From assembly GCA_014526335.1 (NCBI GenBank), contig JACTAT010000037.1, positions 62,001 through 126,000 on the forward strand: 64,000 nucleotides of DNA, in the 5' to 3' direction. The notes under the pieces were generated by a model. That model did not search any database. It was not told the origin of the DNA and saw nothing but the letters and a program-made list of their open reading frames with translations. The translations under genes and the position numbers were made by a program. Shown here piece after piece: positions 35,414-46,079 of this stretch (position 1 is the first letter of the stretch; every line of letters begins with the position of its first letter). The DNA is from Chrysaora quinquecirrha (lineage: Eukaryota > Cnidaria > Scyphozoa > Semaeostomeae > Pelagiidae).

Positions 35414-36300
35414 ATGGGAACAAGCTTGTAGGAGGCTCGATGTGGAAATTCTCTCTTTGCTTTATTCATCCCAAAGTGTGAAAAAAGAGCTTGACGGTTT
35501 TTTAAAATCCTCCTTTGATACCTCTCCAATTTTCCATCGTTGATGAGACATGCTTGCAGTGTGACAATCTGTGCTTCTGTATTGAGCAGGGGTATCAGCA
35601 TGTAGAGTTGTATCCGTCTGCTTCCACATTTATCATTTATTCTTCTATGCCATCCCTCTACGTCATTGTTTGTTCTTATTGGCTGTCAATAAACTGACCA
35701 AGTCGCTGGTGACCAAATGTCACTTTCTACCCATGTTTCCCTGATGTAATCAGTCATCGGAATGAGTGCTCGTGTAGCTTTCTCGACAAGCTGCTCATAC
35801 GACTCCTGTATATGCTCAGCTGGTAGAAAAGGTAAGGCCATCAAGCAGTGGATATAATTGTGCACTCTGTGATTTTAGTTTTTATGCCACTGTTAACCCA
35901 ATGCGTTGAACTTTTCTTCAAATTGTCTGTGCCCAGTGAAAGCAGGATCCCATTATGTTTGTTGTGAACAATAAGAGCTCTAGCAGGGCACGAAAAACTG
36001 CAACATAATCCTTTCTTTTTCTGCCTGACATCAGAACAAAGAGCAGTGGAATTTGTTTGACATTGCCATTTTCACCTTTGAGGAATGCATGCACAGTGAA
36101 CAGCTGTTTGAAGAGATCCTTCACGATTTTAAATGTTCCATTCATGTATCACGCCTTTGCTTTCCAAAGAAGGGACAACTGATGCTCTGTTGCAAATAGA
36201 AGATGATATGCCTCCTTTAGCTTTACATCCTGTCTCAGAAACTGTTCAGGAATGAAACTGGTTGCAAGCTCAAAATTGATGCCTTTTGGCTCTTCAGGGC
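35410..36300 (-). pseudogene. MULE-type transposase, copy B
   Basis: Minus strand: 36145-35918 reads 'MNGTFKIVKDLFKQLFTVHA', 'PLLFVLMSGRKRKDYVAVFR' and 'ALLEL', the first half of the MULE DDE domain. Here the first catalytic Asp ('MDGTF') is Asn. 35601-35410 covers the tail after the catalytic domain. The segment with 'NNDVEGWH' is disrupted. Frameshifts differ from those of copy A, so the copies decayed separately. Confidence 0.78.
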
Positions 36301-36742
36301 GGAATTAACAAGTAAATGTACAAGTAAACATATCCAAAAGCAACATATCAAAATGAAGTTGCATGTTACGTATCCTGGGTGCAAGGCTACGTAAAAGAAA
36401 ACGTATATAGTTTTCTTATCTTTTACAGAATCTTGTATCTAGGGTACAGCTGATGTCAATATCTGTGAAATAAACAATATTACAAGCATTAACCACATAA
36501 ATATGACAATACACCATGATATCATTATGAAATAATTGAATGTTCGTTTGCTTGTTTATTTTGACAATCAGTTTTGTTGTTTTTTCGAGCCCAGGCTGGC
36601 CTGGATGTAAATGGTGACTCCACTTCCACAAGTACGATGTTGCCACTGTTGGCATATGTCACATTCTAACGCTTCTTTTCTTGGACGAGCCAACAATGCA
36701 AAGACATGCCATCTTGTCAAGAAGAGATTTAGATGGGAACAA

Positions 36743-37185
36743 GTTGTTGCCAGATCGAATCTTCCGAAAATCCCAGATCGAGGCCAAAAAAATCCCAGAA
36801 TTCAATGGTTTTTCCTGAAAAAATCCCAAGGCCTATTTTTAGTTTGGAAATGACGTCATTTTTTCCCGGAAAATGTGTTTTGATCATAGAAACATCTGCG
36901 GGCCTCCGCGGGCAATGAATTTTCTCGCTGTTTACAAACAAATCAACTTCAAAATTGCAAAAAATAACTGTATTTTTGGTACACCAATGAGCGTGAATAG
37001 TAAAAAATACAGTTCGATTCGGACTAAAACCCCCATATTTCATATAAAAACAATGAATTACAAACTCTCTAAAATTCCCAAGATTTTTCCCAAGATTTTT
37101 TCTCAGAAAAAAAATCCCAAGAAAAATCCCAATAGCCTCAAATATTCCCAAGATCTTGGGATAAAATCCCAAGTCTGGCAACACT
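36743..37185. mobile_element. 443-bp hAT-like MITE in MULE block B
   Basis: Inserted sequence absent at the matching point of copy A (near 23050). Ends are inverted repeats: 'gttgttgccaga' at 36743 and, reverse-complemented, 'agtgttgccaga' from 37185. Flanked by near-identical octamers 'gggaacaa' (36735-36742) and 'gagaacaa' (37186-37193); eight-base target duplications and such termini fit hAT superfamily elements. Subterminal 'aatcccaag' motifs repeat many times on the right side. A 154-codon minus-strand frame spans the insert, but its repetitive composition suggests chance. Confidence 0.8.
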
Positions 37186-37649
37186 GAGAACAACTTGACT
37201 TACCTAGCGAGATGCACAGATGTTGTACAATGTATGTTTCTAATCTATACATTGTAAAGACATTTTATTCTGCAATTTCCAAAAAATAAATCATATTTGA
37301 GAGTATTTGAGATATCGGACTTCAAATGCTAAGTCCGTGAAGTCCACGTGGTTGGCCTTTTGGACCTGGCCCTCCACTAATTTCCTAATTCTTAAATAAT
37401 AGAAATTATTGGAAGTAAAAGTTCTAGCCAAGGATAATATTTAATTTAACTACTTTAGCATTATATTCATTTCTCAATAGATCTACCTATACGAGAAGGA
37501 TGTCCTCTGCAGCAATTTCAAAATGAATACAAAAAATGAATTCAAGCTAAGTGAGTTTAAGGGCTTCTTAATAAGTTAATGGAAAATTTCTTATTTCTTA
37601 TTGTTTTATTTGTTGTTATTCATGTTTTATGACTGAGGCCAATATTGAT

Positions 37650-38690
37650 TCAGTTGGCTTGATTTTTTATTTCTTCTTCAGCACAGGTAGCGACATAACA
37701 ACATTTTGAAAGCTTGGCACTACTTACCTTCAAAATAATTTCCTTCGCATTGCTCAGCTCAGCAATTTCTTTCAGTACAGGCAAAAGTTTTTCCTTTGAT
37801 TCCATATTATCTTTAATTAATAATAATTCTTTTTCTTCCAGAAACTTTTTCGGTTTGTTTTGTTGCTTTGGCAGGGAACTTGATTTTATACAGACTCTTT
37901 GATGAAGCGAATTATTTTGCATGTTTGGTAGCAGGTCCATCTGATCAAGAACTCTCCTTTGTTTTAATTTCATGAAAATTTCTCAAAGCTTTTTCAGCAA
38001 CAAAATTTTGGTGCATCTTTCAAATTACTAATACATGTTAAACATTGATCTCAAAAAAATTTGTTGACTGCCTAAGAATTTAAAAATACTTGTGACACTG
38101 TACTCATTTTTTCAGTTCATTTGCTTATTTAAAATCTGTGATGTTGTCTTATGCAGGAGCTTCATGTATTCAAGCAAACCAAGGTTTGTTTCTACATGAC
38201 ATCTACCATTTGTTCCAATAAGATCTTGACCAAGGATTCTAAGTATTTTTAGCTGGTTTCCTCACAGATAACTGAGATTTTTTGTAATAGGAATATCATC
38301 TGGACCAGTGTTTCCATCACAGCATGGCATCCAGATATGCTGAAGAATATGCTGCAGAACAATGTTTAAAGAGCTTGCTTCATGGTCAGACACTTCAGTT
38401 ATTTTTTTCCATGTGCTATCTTCATTGAATTTTTCTCTCTCAGAAAGAAATAAATTTTTCACTGAACTTACCTTACTTTGCAGTTTCTTATTATTGGAAA
38501 ATCCAGCTCAAAATGAATTTCTGATGAACAACACTATCATAAAGATTTTTGTGCTTGTCCAAAACACTTTCAGGGCTACAGCAACAGAATGCTGCTGTTT
38601 GTCTAAACATGCTTCCCTCCTTGTAAGCCTACTTAAAACTTCAAATATGCTATTATATATATGCTATTACGTGAAGGTAGTGCAAAAATA
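37650..38690 (-). pseudogene. unknown minus-strand coding remnant in MULE block B
   Basis: Counterpart of 23497-24595. The frame 37973-37650 is the same 107 codons as in copy A with only a few changes (for instance His for Tyr, Ala for Pro), again including 'FLEEKELLLIKDNMESKEKL'. Nothing recognised. Confidence 0.4.
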
Positions 38691-38820
38691 GGACCTTCCA
38701 TTTTGAAGCTACATCAATTCAACACCAACATCAATTGAAATCATTTCAAGTCAAATTTAAGACTAAAGTGCCATCCATCATAAATTAGATCTGAAAATTA
38801 GAATATTATCACAGATTTAA

Positions 38821-39018
38821 GTTTCAGATTCAAAGTGTCAGCCTCGATTTCATGTCAAGTTTCAGATTCAAAGTGTGGGCCTCGATTTCATGTCAACTTT
38901 CAGATTCAATGATTCAAAGTAATGGCCAGGATTTCATGTCAGCTTTCAGATTCAAAGTCAAGTATATGATTTTATGTCAAGTTTCAGATTTATAATGTCA
39001 GCGTTGATTTCACCTGAA
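38821..39018. repeat. 38-bp minisatellite, about five copies
   Basis: Units begin at 'gtttcagattcaaagtgtca' (38821), again at 38859, then three more diverged copies containing 'tttcagattcaaagt' and 'gatttcatgtca'. The third has a duplicated 'gattcaa'. Non-coding. Confidence 0.9.
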
Positions 39019-39308
39019 AACAGAGATGTAGATAAGGATTTAAAAGAGGATTTGGTTCACCAGCCCTGTTTCGAGGCTTTGGTTTGCTTGAACCTCTTAT
39101 CACACCATTGCATCGTAAAATATAGTTAGGTCTATCAAGTAAGGTTTTGAAAATGTATGCTACTTTTGAAGATCGTTTAAGGTATGAGGTTAGCCGTTCA
39201 CTTGGAGGAATTTTGCTTGTCTGACAGCATGGAGCCTCTGACGTCAACCTTCAAAACTCCATTTATTTTCGTTATGACTTTCTCAGTAACTCCCTTTTAC
39301 AATTTCAG

Positions 39309-39975
39309 CACAGCCATTCAAACGGTGTAGAGATTGAAAGACTGGATGAATTGTTAGAACTTCTTGATATAGCTGGGACTCTCGTAAATAATACACCTGA
39401 AAGAGCCAAGGCAGAAATACCTGTACGTTTGGGTGCTAGAAGAAGATCGAAGTACGTGATGGTGATAGAACACGTGGAGAACTAATTAGAAATAGGATTT
39501 TCTCTACCAATGATAAGATCACTACTTGGTGTAAGCAAAAGAGCAGTTCACAATAGATATTCAGCATTTTCAGACACATATCTTGATTCAGTCGCTTCAG
39601 ATATTTTGACCCAATTTCCCTCAGCTGCCTACAATAGGCTTGCTGGACATCTTAGAGCTAGAGGTATCTGCGCTCCGCACAACAGGACTCAAAACTCAAT
39701 GAGAGATGTGAACAAAGAAGGCATCTTCCTATGATCCCTTGAACTTTTTACAATAAACCAAAGGGGATACTCTGTTAAGGGTCCACAATCAATATGGTAT
39801 ATTGATGGTAATCACAAGCTAACCAGGTATTCTCATTTTCTATTTCATAAATTCATATTGCAATAATTTATTGAAAATTTTTGATTTCGTGTTTGTGTTA
39901 TGCTATTTTTTACAAGTGTGAATTTTTTTTATTTACAGACGGAGGTCTGTTATTTATTTTGGCATAGATGGCTAT
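39309..39975 (+). pseudogene. DDE integrase-like transposase, N-terminal exons
   Basis: Exon 1 (39309-39826) begins after 'ttacaatttcag' and is one frame with stops only at the TAA near 39483 and TGA at 39732. It contains an HTH-like part ('LEIGFSLPMIRSLLGVSKRA'), 'LAGHLRARGICAPHNRTQ', and 'GPQSIWYIDGNHKLT' with the first catalytic Asp. A 112-base GT..AG intron (39827-39938) joins it in phase to 'RRSVIYFGIDGYIR'. This is the intron-containing integrase-core family with 'LWHIDGNHK' known from fish and invertebrates. Coding stops where a LINE tail begins at 39976; the C-terminal half is found at 43691-44095. Confidence 0.75.
39827..39938 (+). other. intron in integrase-like gene
   Basis: Begins 'gtattctc', ends 'tttatttacag'. 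Removing it gives 'HKLTRRRSVIYFGIDGY' in phase 2, matching the expected conserved block without gap. Confidence 0.75.
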
Positions 39976-42850
39976 ATTCGATTCAATTCAATTCAACTTA
40001 TGTATAGTCTCAGCTTAATTACTATAATACTGAAATATAATTAACTGAGATACAATATTTAAACAAAAGAATGGCAATATAAAAGTTAAAGTAGATAGTT
40101 AATTGTATCACTTATTAAAGCTGACTGACACATAGAAAAGACCCATCAGGGCTTTCGAGCCATGTGCCACGTGTGCAGTGGATTTTAAAGATAATCAAAT
40201 CAAATATATAAATAGGAATTTATTAAGTATACATTTTTTTGCCAACATAAAGAATAAAATACAAATTGCTTGCACAACATAATATGGCATTTAAATTTTA
40301 AAAGAAAAAGAAACTAAAAAAAAGTTAAGAAACAGAATGCTTTTTAAGTTTTTTTCTTGGAATAAAAGATGCAAAATGCAAAACTACAAAAAGTGCCTAA
40401 CAAAATATAGAAATGTGCTAGTATTTCGAAATCATAAGTTTTTTAAGGGCTTTAGAAAAAGTTGATTTTGATTTTGATTGCCGATTTTTTTCAGGTATTG
40501 CATTCCAAATATTCACACCAGTGTTAGTTATAAAGTCCTTACCATAATTTGTTCTATAACGGGGTTTGTAGAGTTTTCCCAAGGTAGCATGCCGTGTTTT
40601 GAAGCTGTGAATATTTTTGGCCTGTTTAAAAACGGCACTAAAAGTGGAGTCTGATCTATTTTTACTTAATTGTACATAAATTTAGCGCATTCGAATTTGT
40701 AGCAATCTTCAAGGTTTAATGTATTTAGATGTTTGAAAATGAGTTTAGAATGATCAGATGTACTTTTGAATGTTATTATTCTTACAGCTTTTTCAAATTT
40801 TTTATCAAGTGGGTCAAGGGCAGTTTTAGATGCACTTCCCCAGTTTAACAGACCATAAGTAATATATGGAAGAATGAATGCGTTATACACTTTGTGGAAC
40901 AAGGTGTCATACTTTTCTTAGAGCTCCAATCCTTTTTGAAATTTTTGTGTTTAAGCTTTGAATCTGAGGTTTCAAGTTTAGGTGTTTATCAATAAGTACA
41001 CCCAAGTATTTTACCTCTTCTACTTCCCTTATTAATTCGTTATTTAGTTTCAATTCAATTTTTATTCTAAGAGTCTGTTGTCTAGGATGAATTAATAAGA
41101 AGTTAAATTTGCTAAGATTTAGTGTAAGTTTATTTGCAATTAGCCAATCTGAGACAGAGGTAAGTTCTTTATTTATTGTACTTTCAAGTTTATTCAAATC
41201 TTTGTCTGCATGAAAGATACTGGTATCATCAGCGAAAAGGTGAAAGTTTAGAACCCTCGATGAAAGCGGGATATCGTTTATATAGAACAAAAATAACAAG
41301 GGTCCAAGGGCACTACCTTGAGGAACGCCATATTTTATACTAAGATCATTTGACAATTCACCATTTATACTTACTCTCTGTATTCAATCACTCAGGTACG
41401 ATTTGAACAATTCCAAAGCAGTGCCTCTTATACTGTAGTAATCAAGTTTCTTAATCAGTATGTTGTGATCTACTGTGGCAAAAGGTTTTGCAAAGTCTAC
41501 AAACACACAGCATGATATTTTGTTATTTTCGATTGCATTTACTATTTTCATAGACATATCTACAATTGCTGGCGAGGCTGATTTACTTATTTGAAATACA
41601 AACTGGTGATGATAAATAATTTTGTTTTCTTCTATAAATTTTATCAATTTTTTGATACATTAGTTTTTCACAGGTTTTGTTGAAAAAAGGCAATAGTGAG
41701 ATTGGCCTATAGTTTGAAACTTCATAAGTTGACCTAGATTTATATATTAGAATTACCTTAGCATACTTGAAAAATTGAGGGTAATAGCCAGAGCTAAACT
41801 AGTTATTTATAAGATTAGTCAGTGGACTTAATATAGCTTCAGAGCTTAACTCTATAAGTTTGGGGGGTAAATTTTAAGAATCGGGAGCTTTAGTTTCATC
41901 TAGAGAACTAATTGCAAATTTTTCCTCTGAAAGAGTAACTGGAGAAATAAAAAAAGATTTTGAAATCGGATTTTTAAGTAACTTTTGTAGTTTACTCTTG
42001 TATTTCCAAGCTTATTTACAAGATTACTTGGAACATTAGTAAAATATTTATTAAAAAGGTTTGCAATACTATTGTTCTCTCTAACAATGTTACCGTTTAT
42101 TTTAATTTCAATTTTTTCCAGATGTTTACGTTTTGATTTTTCAATCAGTTCATTAATCCCTGTCCACTTTTTTTAGAATTATTTTTTAAGTTTGTGAAGT
42201 ATCTTCATAATGATTATGTTTACTTTTATGTATTATGTGGTTTAACATATCTCTATAATATTTATATCTTTGATGCCAGAAATTATCATTTGCTTTTATG
42301 AATTTTTTGTTCAGACTATTTTTTATTCTAATCGAGTGAAAAATTCCATTTGTTGTCCATGGTTTACTATTTCGCTTTTGTTCTTGTTTTGTCAGTCTTT
42401 TTAAACAAGCATGTTTGTCAATAACACCCAGGAATTGTTTGTGGAAGTAGGTGTATTTATCTTCTAGTGTAGAAACTGAGCTATTGACGAAACTGAAGTC
42501 AATAGAATGTAAGTCGCTTAGGAACTTATTTTGATTTAAGTTTTCTTATGTTGCGCTTAGTAGCATCATTTGTTTTTTTCTTTCCAATTCTAGATTATGT
42601 ATCGCAAAATTTGGCATATGGTCAGTTACTTTAGGGATTAGATTTCGACTTCTAAGGTTAATATTCACAGAGTTGATAAAGATATTATCTATCACTGTAG
42701 GGCATCTGTTACTAACAATTCTAGAAGGTTGCAGAATTAATAATTGAAAAAAATTGAAAACATAAGGTTAATGAAGTATTCAGCCAACGGGTTTTTATCA
42801 AATCTTAAGAGATCAATATTAAAATCTCCAAATATTCTTTCCTAAATTTT
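39976..42850 (-). mobile_element. Jockey/CR1-like LINE inserted in integrase gene
   Basis: Minus-strand element. The 3' tail is an 'attga' pentamer repeat at 39976-40001. From high to low coordinates: 'FGDFNIDLLRFD' and 'RCPTVIDNIFINSVN' with 'KVTDHMPN' (endonuclease C-terminal half, about 42850-42600), then the RT at 41647-41384 ('CCVFVDFAKPFATVDHNILI', first Asp), 41356-40907 ('YGVPQGSALGPLLFLFYIND', 'FADDTSIF' catalytic box near 41230), and 40902-40666 ('AFILPYITYGLLNWGSASKT', 'KAVRIITF'). The RT is in good condition but frameshifted at least twice and has stops before it. 5'-truncated in the endonuclease. Distinct family from the LINE at 27.3-29.5 kb. Confidence 0.92.
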
Positions 42851-43553
42851 TAAATACATTCTCTGAGCTTTTGTTTTTCTGCTAAGGTACACTTTTCTCA
42901 CTGCCCAATAAACTTTCTTCTTCCCAAGTTGTTACTACCAGAACCTTCCATTGTATAAAAATTGTCGATTCAACCTGTAAACAAAGAAAAGAAAACCGTT
43001 TCAAATTTTTGGAAACTATCCCCACATCAAAACGAAGCAAATCTAACATTGCCTCCTTAGTTGTTAAACATTGCAATCATGGCCAATTGGCTGGATGTCT
43101 GGCTGTAAGTTTTCAAAGTTTTTCGAAAGATGTTTTGTTGGCACAGGCTTTGCCTAACCTGACCAAATGACCTGACCAAACCCTTCTCATAATTGTAGGC
43201 CAACCCAGAACGTTGGAAAGCCTCATTTGTTTGCAAGTAAGCATTTTTTATTGAAAAGTAAGTAATTTTATTTCATTTTATCTCGTTTTTTGCCAAATTG
43301 ACAACAAACAACTTTATTACTTAGGCTTTAATGGAAGCAAAAGCCGGAAGAAAAGGCCAAAGGAATGATCGTCTTTTTGTGAAAATTTATTTCAAAGTTG
43401 TTCTCCTTCCCCGGGCTCAATTTTTATCTTATTTTGTCTATGCGAGACTGGTATCTATTTATTTTATGATTTTGGATACTCTGATATGAATTTTCAATAC
43501 GCGTCACTTACGCAAAGTTGAAAATTTAATAAGAGGGGGGTCCTAATAAGAGT

Positions 43554-43564
43554 GGGGGGGGGGG
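43554..43564 (+). repeat. run of 11 G with neighbouring G-runs
   Basis: G11 at 43554-43564, with G6 at 43535-43540 and further G-rich sequence to 43600. Four G-tracts within this span could fold into a quadruplex. Confidence 0.7.
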
Positions 43565-43690
43565 TTTGGAAAAAATTTTCAAAAATTAATTAGCGGGGGA
43601 AAGGCAATTAGGCGCCTAAGTGTAATGATGGCTTTTGTTCTCTTTGATCACAATTAATTTTCATCGGAATTTATAATTTCTATTTGTAGC

Positions 43691-44095
43691 TACATGGTTT
43701 GCCTTAAAGGGTACACACAGACACAGGAATGGAAAATGTCAAGATAGCTTGGTATATAATGAACCACCAAGACGGGAGACCTAGTAGAGGTAGCCATACC
43801 AACAACTCAGGTGTGCACAACCAAGAATTAGAGAGACTTTGGCGTGACATATTTGCTGGCTGCATTCACATGTGTTATCAGCTTTTTATGAAATAGAGGG
43901 GACTTGTATTCTTCGTCCTAATAATGAGACACATCTCTTTGCGCTGCATAATTTGTACTGCCCTAAGATCAATGCGTCCCTTGACCTATTTACAACTGGT
44001 TTCAACAACACATGATTGGAGGGATTCTTAAGTTCTGTACAACAGTGGACCCAAGGAATTCGAGAAGGAAGAGATGGAAGGAAGGGACAATAGAT
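43691..44095 (+). pseudogene. DDE integrase-like transposase, C-terminal exon
   Basis: A likely acceptor ('tttctatttgtag', ending 43689-43690) precedes 'HGLP', a TAA stop, then 'RVHTDTGMENVKIAWYIMNH' with the second catalytic Asp (H-T-D-T-G), 'NNSGVHNQELERLWRDIFAG' with the catalytic Glu (N-Q-E-L-E-R-L-W), and after a frameshift 'THLFALHNLYCPKINASLDL' and 'QQWTQGIREG'. This continues the protein started at 39309: together they give D, D and E in the order and spacing of the family. About 30 residues after 'GIDGYIR' are unaccounted for, lost at or beyond the LINE insertion. Three defects or more, so inactive. Confidence 0.75.
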
Positions 44096-44228
44096 GATTC
44101 AGATCAGAAATAAGAAATAAATAACAACATTCTAGCTGCCTAGTAAAACAATCAAACACTCTTGCAGTCATTACAAAACAAAACAAGGAGCAGTCAACTA
44201 CTTTCCTTTATATTCTTTTAGGTTGACG

Positions 44229-45070
44229 ATGTCAATTCGTTTGGTATAAATAGATAAACTGACTGGGGAAAATTACCACACATGGAAGTTTCAGATGAAA
44301 ATGAGTTTGATTGGTAGAAATTTGTGGGAAATTGTTACGGGGGATGAAGTAGAAGACCCTCAAGCCTCAGACCAAGATCGAAAGAAGTTCAAAAGACGTC
44401 AAAATCAAGCCTTGGCTTCAATTTGTCTGTCAGTATCAACAGAAAATCAAATCTACGTTCGTTCGGCTAATTCAGCAGAGGAGGCATGGAAAAGCTTGCA
44501 GCAACATTTCGAAAAGAAATCGTTGGCTCATAAAATATTTTATCGTAGAAAGTTATACGCTGCGAAAATGGAGAAGGGAGCAAGCATGACTAATCATGTG
44601 AATTATATTAAGACGTTAGCCGAGCATTTGGAGGCAGTGGGAGACCCCATTCAAGAGAAAGATCTAGTTATAATACTTATAAGCAGTTTAACAGAAGAAT
44701 ATGCACATCTGATCGTTTGACTTGGGACTATGTTCGAGATCGTGTTGTTTACGAGCATGAAAAATTGCAAAGTTCAAGCGCAGAAGTGAAGCAGGAGAAA
44801 TGTGATAATGCCTTGTTGACAAGTAATTCTCAAGTCCAATAAAGCCTTTTAATCCAAGAGTTATTAAAGTGTTTTTATTGTCACAAGAAGGGTCATTTCG
44901 CAAAGAATTGCTTCAAGAAGAAATCAGATCAAAATAAGTCTGAATCAGCTAATAATGTTGAGGCTGAGGATAAAAAATCAGAAGAATTAAATGAAATTGC
45001 TTTAGCTGTGAGTTCTGATCCTACAAAGGAGCCTAACACAAATGATTGGTGGATTGATTCGGGGCTTCAA
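44229..45070 (+). pseudogene. copia gag and protease start
   Basis: Met at 44229, followed by an in-frame TAA at 44247, then 'KLTGENYHTWKFQMKMSL', the classic copia gag opening. The 141-codon frame ends at 44720 after 'EEYAHLIV', where a frameshift or small deletion occurs; the next frame has 'LTWDYVRDRVVYEHEKL', another stop near 44840, and the zinc knuckle 'CFYCHKKGHFAKNC' (C-x2-C-x4-H-x4-C). The aspartic protease begins 'WWIDSG' (D-S-G active site), where one base is missing at about 45062, shifting 'ASRHMTPN' into the next frame. Gag packages RNA; protease matures the polyprotein. Not functional as it stands. Confidence 0.88.
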
Positions 45071-45075
45071 GACAC

Positions 45076-46079
45076 ATGACCCCAAATAAACGTTTCTACT
45101 CAAATTTCATCAAATTCAAGACTCCTACTCAAGTGAATCTGGCTGATGATAAAAGTGTTTTTGCATATGGTAAAGGGGATATTCGGATCGAAGTCTTTGA
45201 TGGCTCAAAGAAGTATGATTTATCTCTCAAAGATGTTCTATACGTTCCAAGAATCAAAAAGCAATTATTGTCAATCCCTGCAATGGTAAATAGAGGTGCA
45301 GAAGTCCATTTCAAGGACAGTACTTGTGCAATTATAGTAGATGATAACATAATGCAGATTGGTCAGAGAGATGGGAAACTGTATAAGCTGAATACTAAAG
45401 AGATAACAACTGCATACTTTACCTCAGAAAGCATGGGAAATAACTCAATTAAACTGTGGCACTCACGTTATGGCCATCTGAGTTATGAAAATCTCAAGTT
45501 GATGTCAACTAAAGCAATGGTCAATGGGTTAAGCTTCAATGCCAAAGAAGAATTTGAAAGAGATTGTCGTGGGTGTGTAGAAGGCAAACAGCACCGAGAG
45601 GCATTTCCAAAGAAAACTCAACACAGAGCAACTGATTTGCTGGAACTGATTCACAGTGATGTTGGATGTATAAATATTGATTCAGTGGGAGGTTCAAAGT
45701 ATTATGTCATATTCATAGATGACTTTTCTCGTTACACGAGTATATATTTTTTGAAGAAGAAAAATGAAGTTTTGCAGAAGTTTAAAGACTTTGTTGCATA
45801 TGCAGAAAATCACACTGGTAGAAAGGTTAAAGTTATCCGATCGGATAATGGGGAGAGTATATATCCAATGAATTTAAGCAGTTTTGTGCTGAACGTGGAA
45901 TCAGAAAAGAAGAGACAATACCGATGTCTCCACAACAAAATGGAGTCAGCGAAAGAATGAATCGCACTATTATGGAAAGCGCACGGTCAATGCTCCATCA
46001 TGCAAACCTGCCTTCACAGTTTTGAGCTGAAGCAGTAAATACTGCAGTATACATCAGAAACAGATGTCCAACACTAGCT
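45076..46079 (+). pseudogene. copia protease end and integrase
   Basis: The frame 45076-45960 opens just after the protease frameshift. It includes the gag-pre-integrase zinc region ('LWHSRYGHLSYENLKLM', 'DCRGCVEGKQHREAF') and the integrase core: 'LIHSDVGCIN' (first D), 'VIFIDDFSRYT', and 'KVIRSDNGE' (second D). An indel at about 45851 then shifts frame; the next frame carries 'MSPQQNGVSERMNRTIMESA' with the catalytic Glu and a TGA in place of Trp at about 46023. The integrase joins element cDNA to the chromosome. At least one frameshift and one stop. Confidence 0.9.

Larger units (their letters stand above)
34580..38754 (-). mobile_element. MULE/FLYWCH block, copy B
   Basis: Second copy of the 21022-24641 block. 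Differences from copy A: an extra 575 bases at about 34838-35413, a deletion of about 360 bases covering the FLYWCH finger (junction at 36620), and an inserted 443-base MITE at 36743-37185. Otherwise aligned throughout in the same orientation. Copies are clearly older than these three changes. Confidence 0.75.

Noticed and set aside
36729..37193. 154-codon minus-strand open frame
   Set aside because: It coincides with the 443-base MITE, and its composition follows the 'aatcccaag' repeats; an AT-rich repeat lacking stops by chance explains it better than a gene.
43700..44228. Candidate copia 5' LTR and leader
   Set aside because: No TGTCGAGAGAC start is present and the sequence up to about 44095 codes for the integrase C-terminus.
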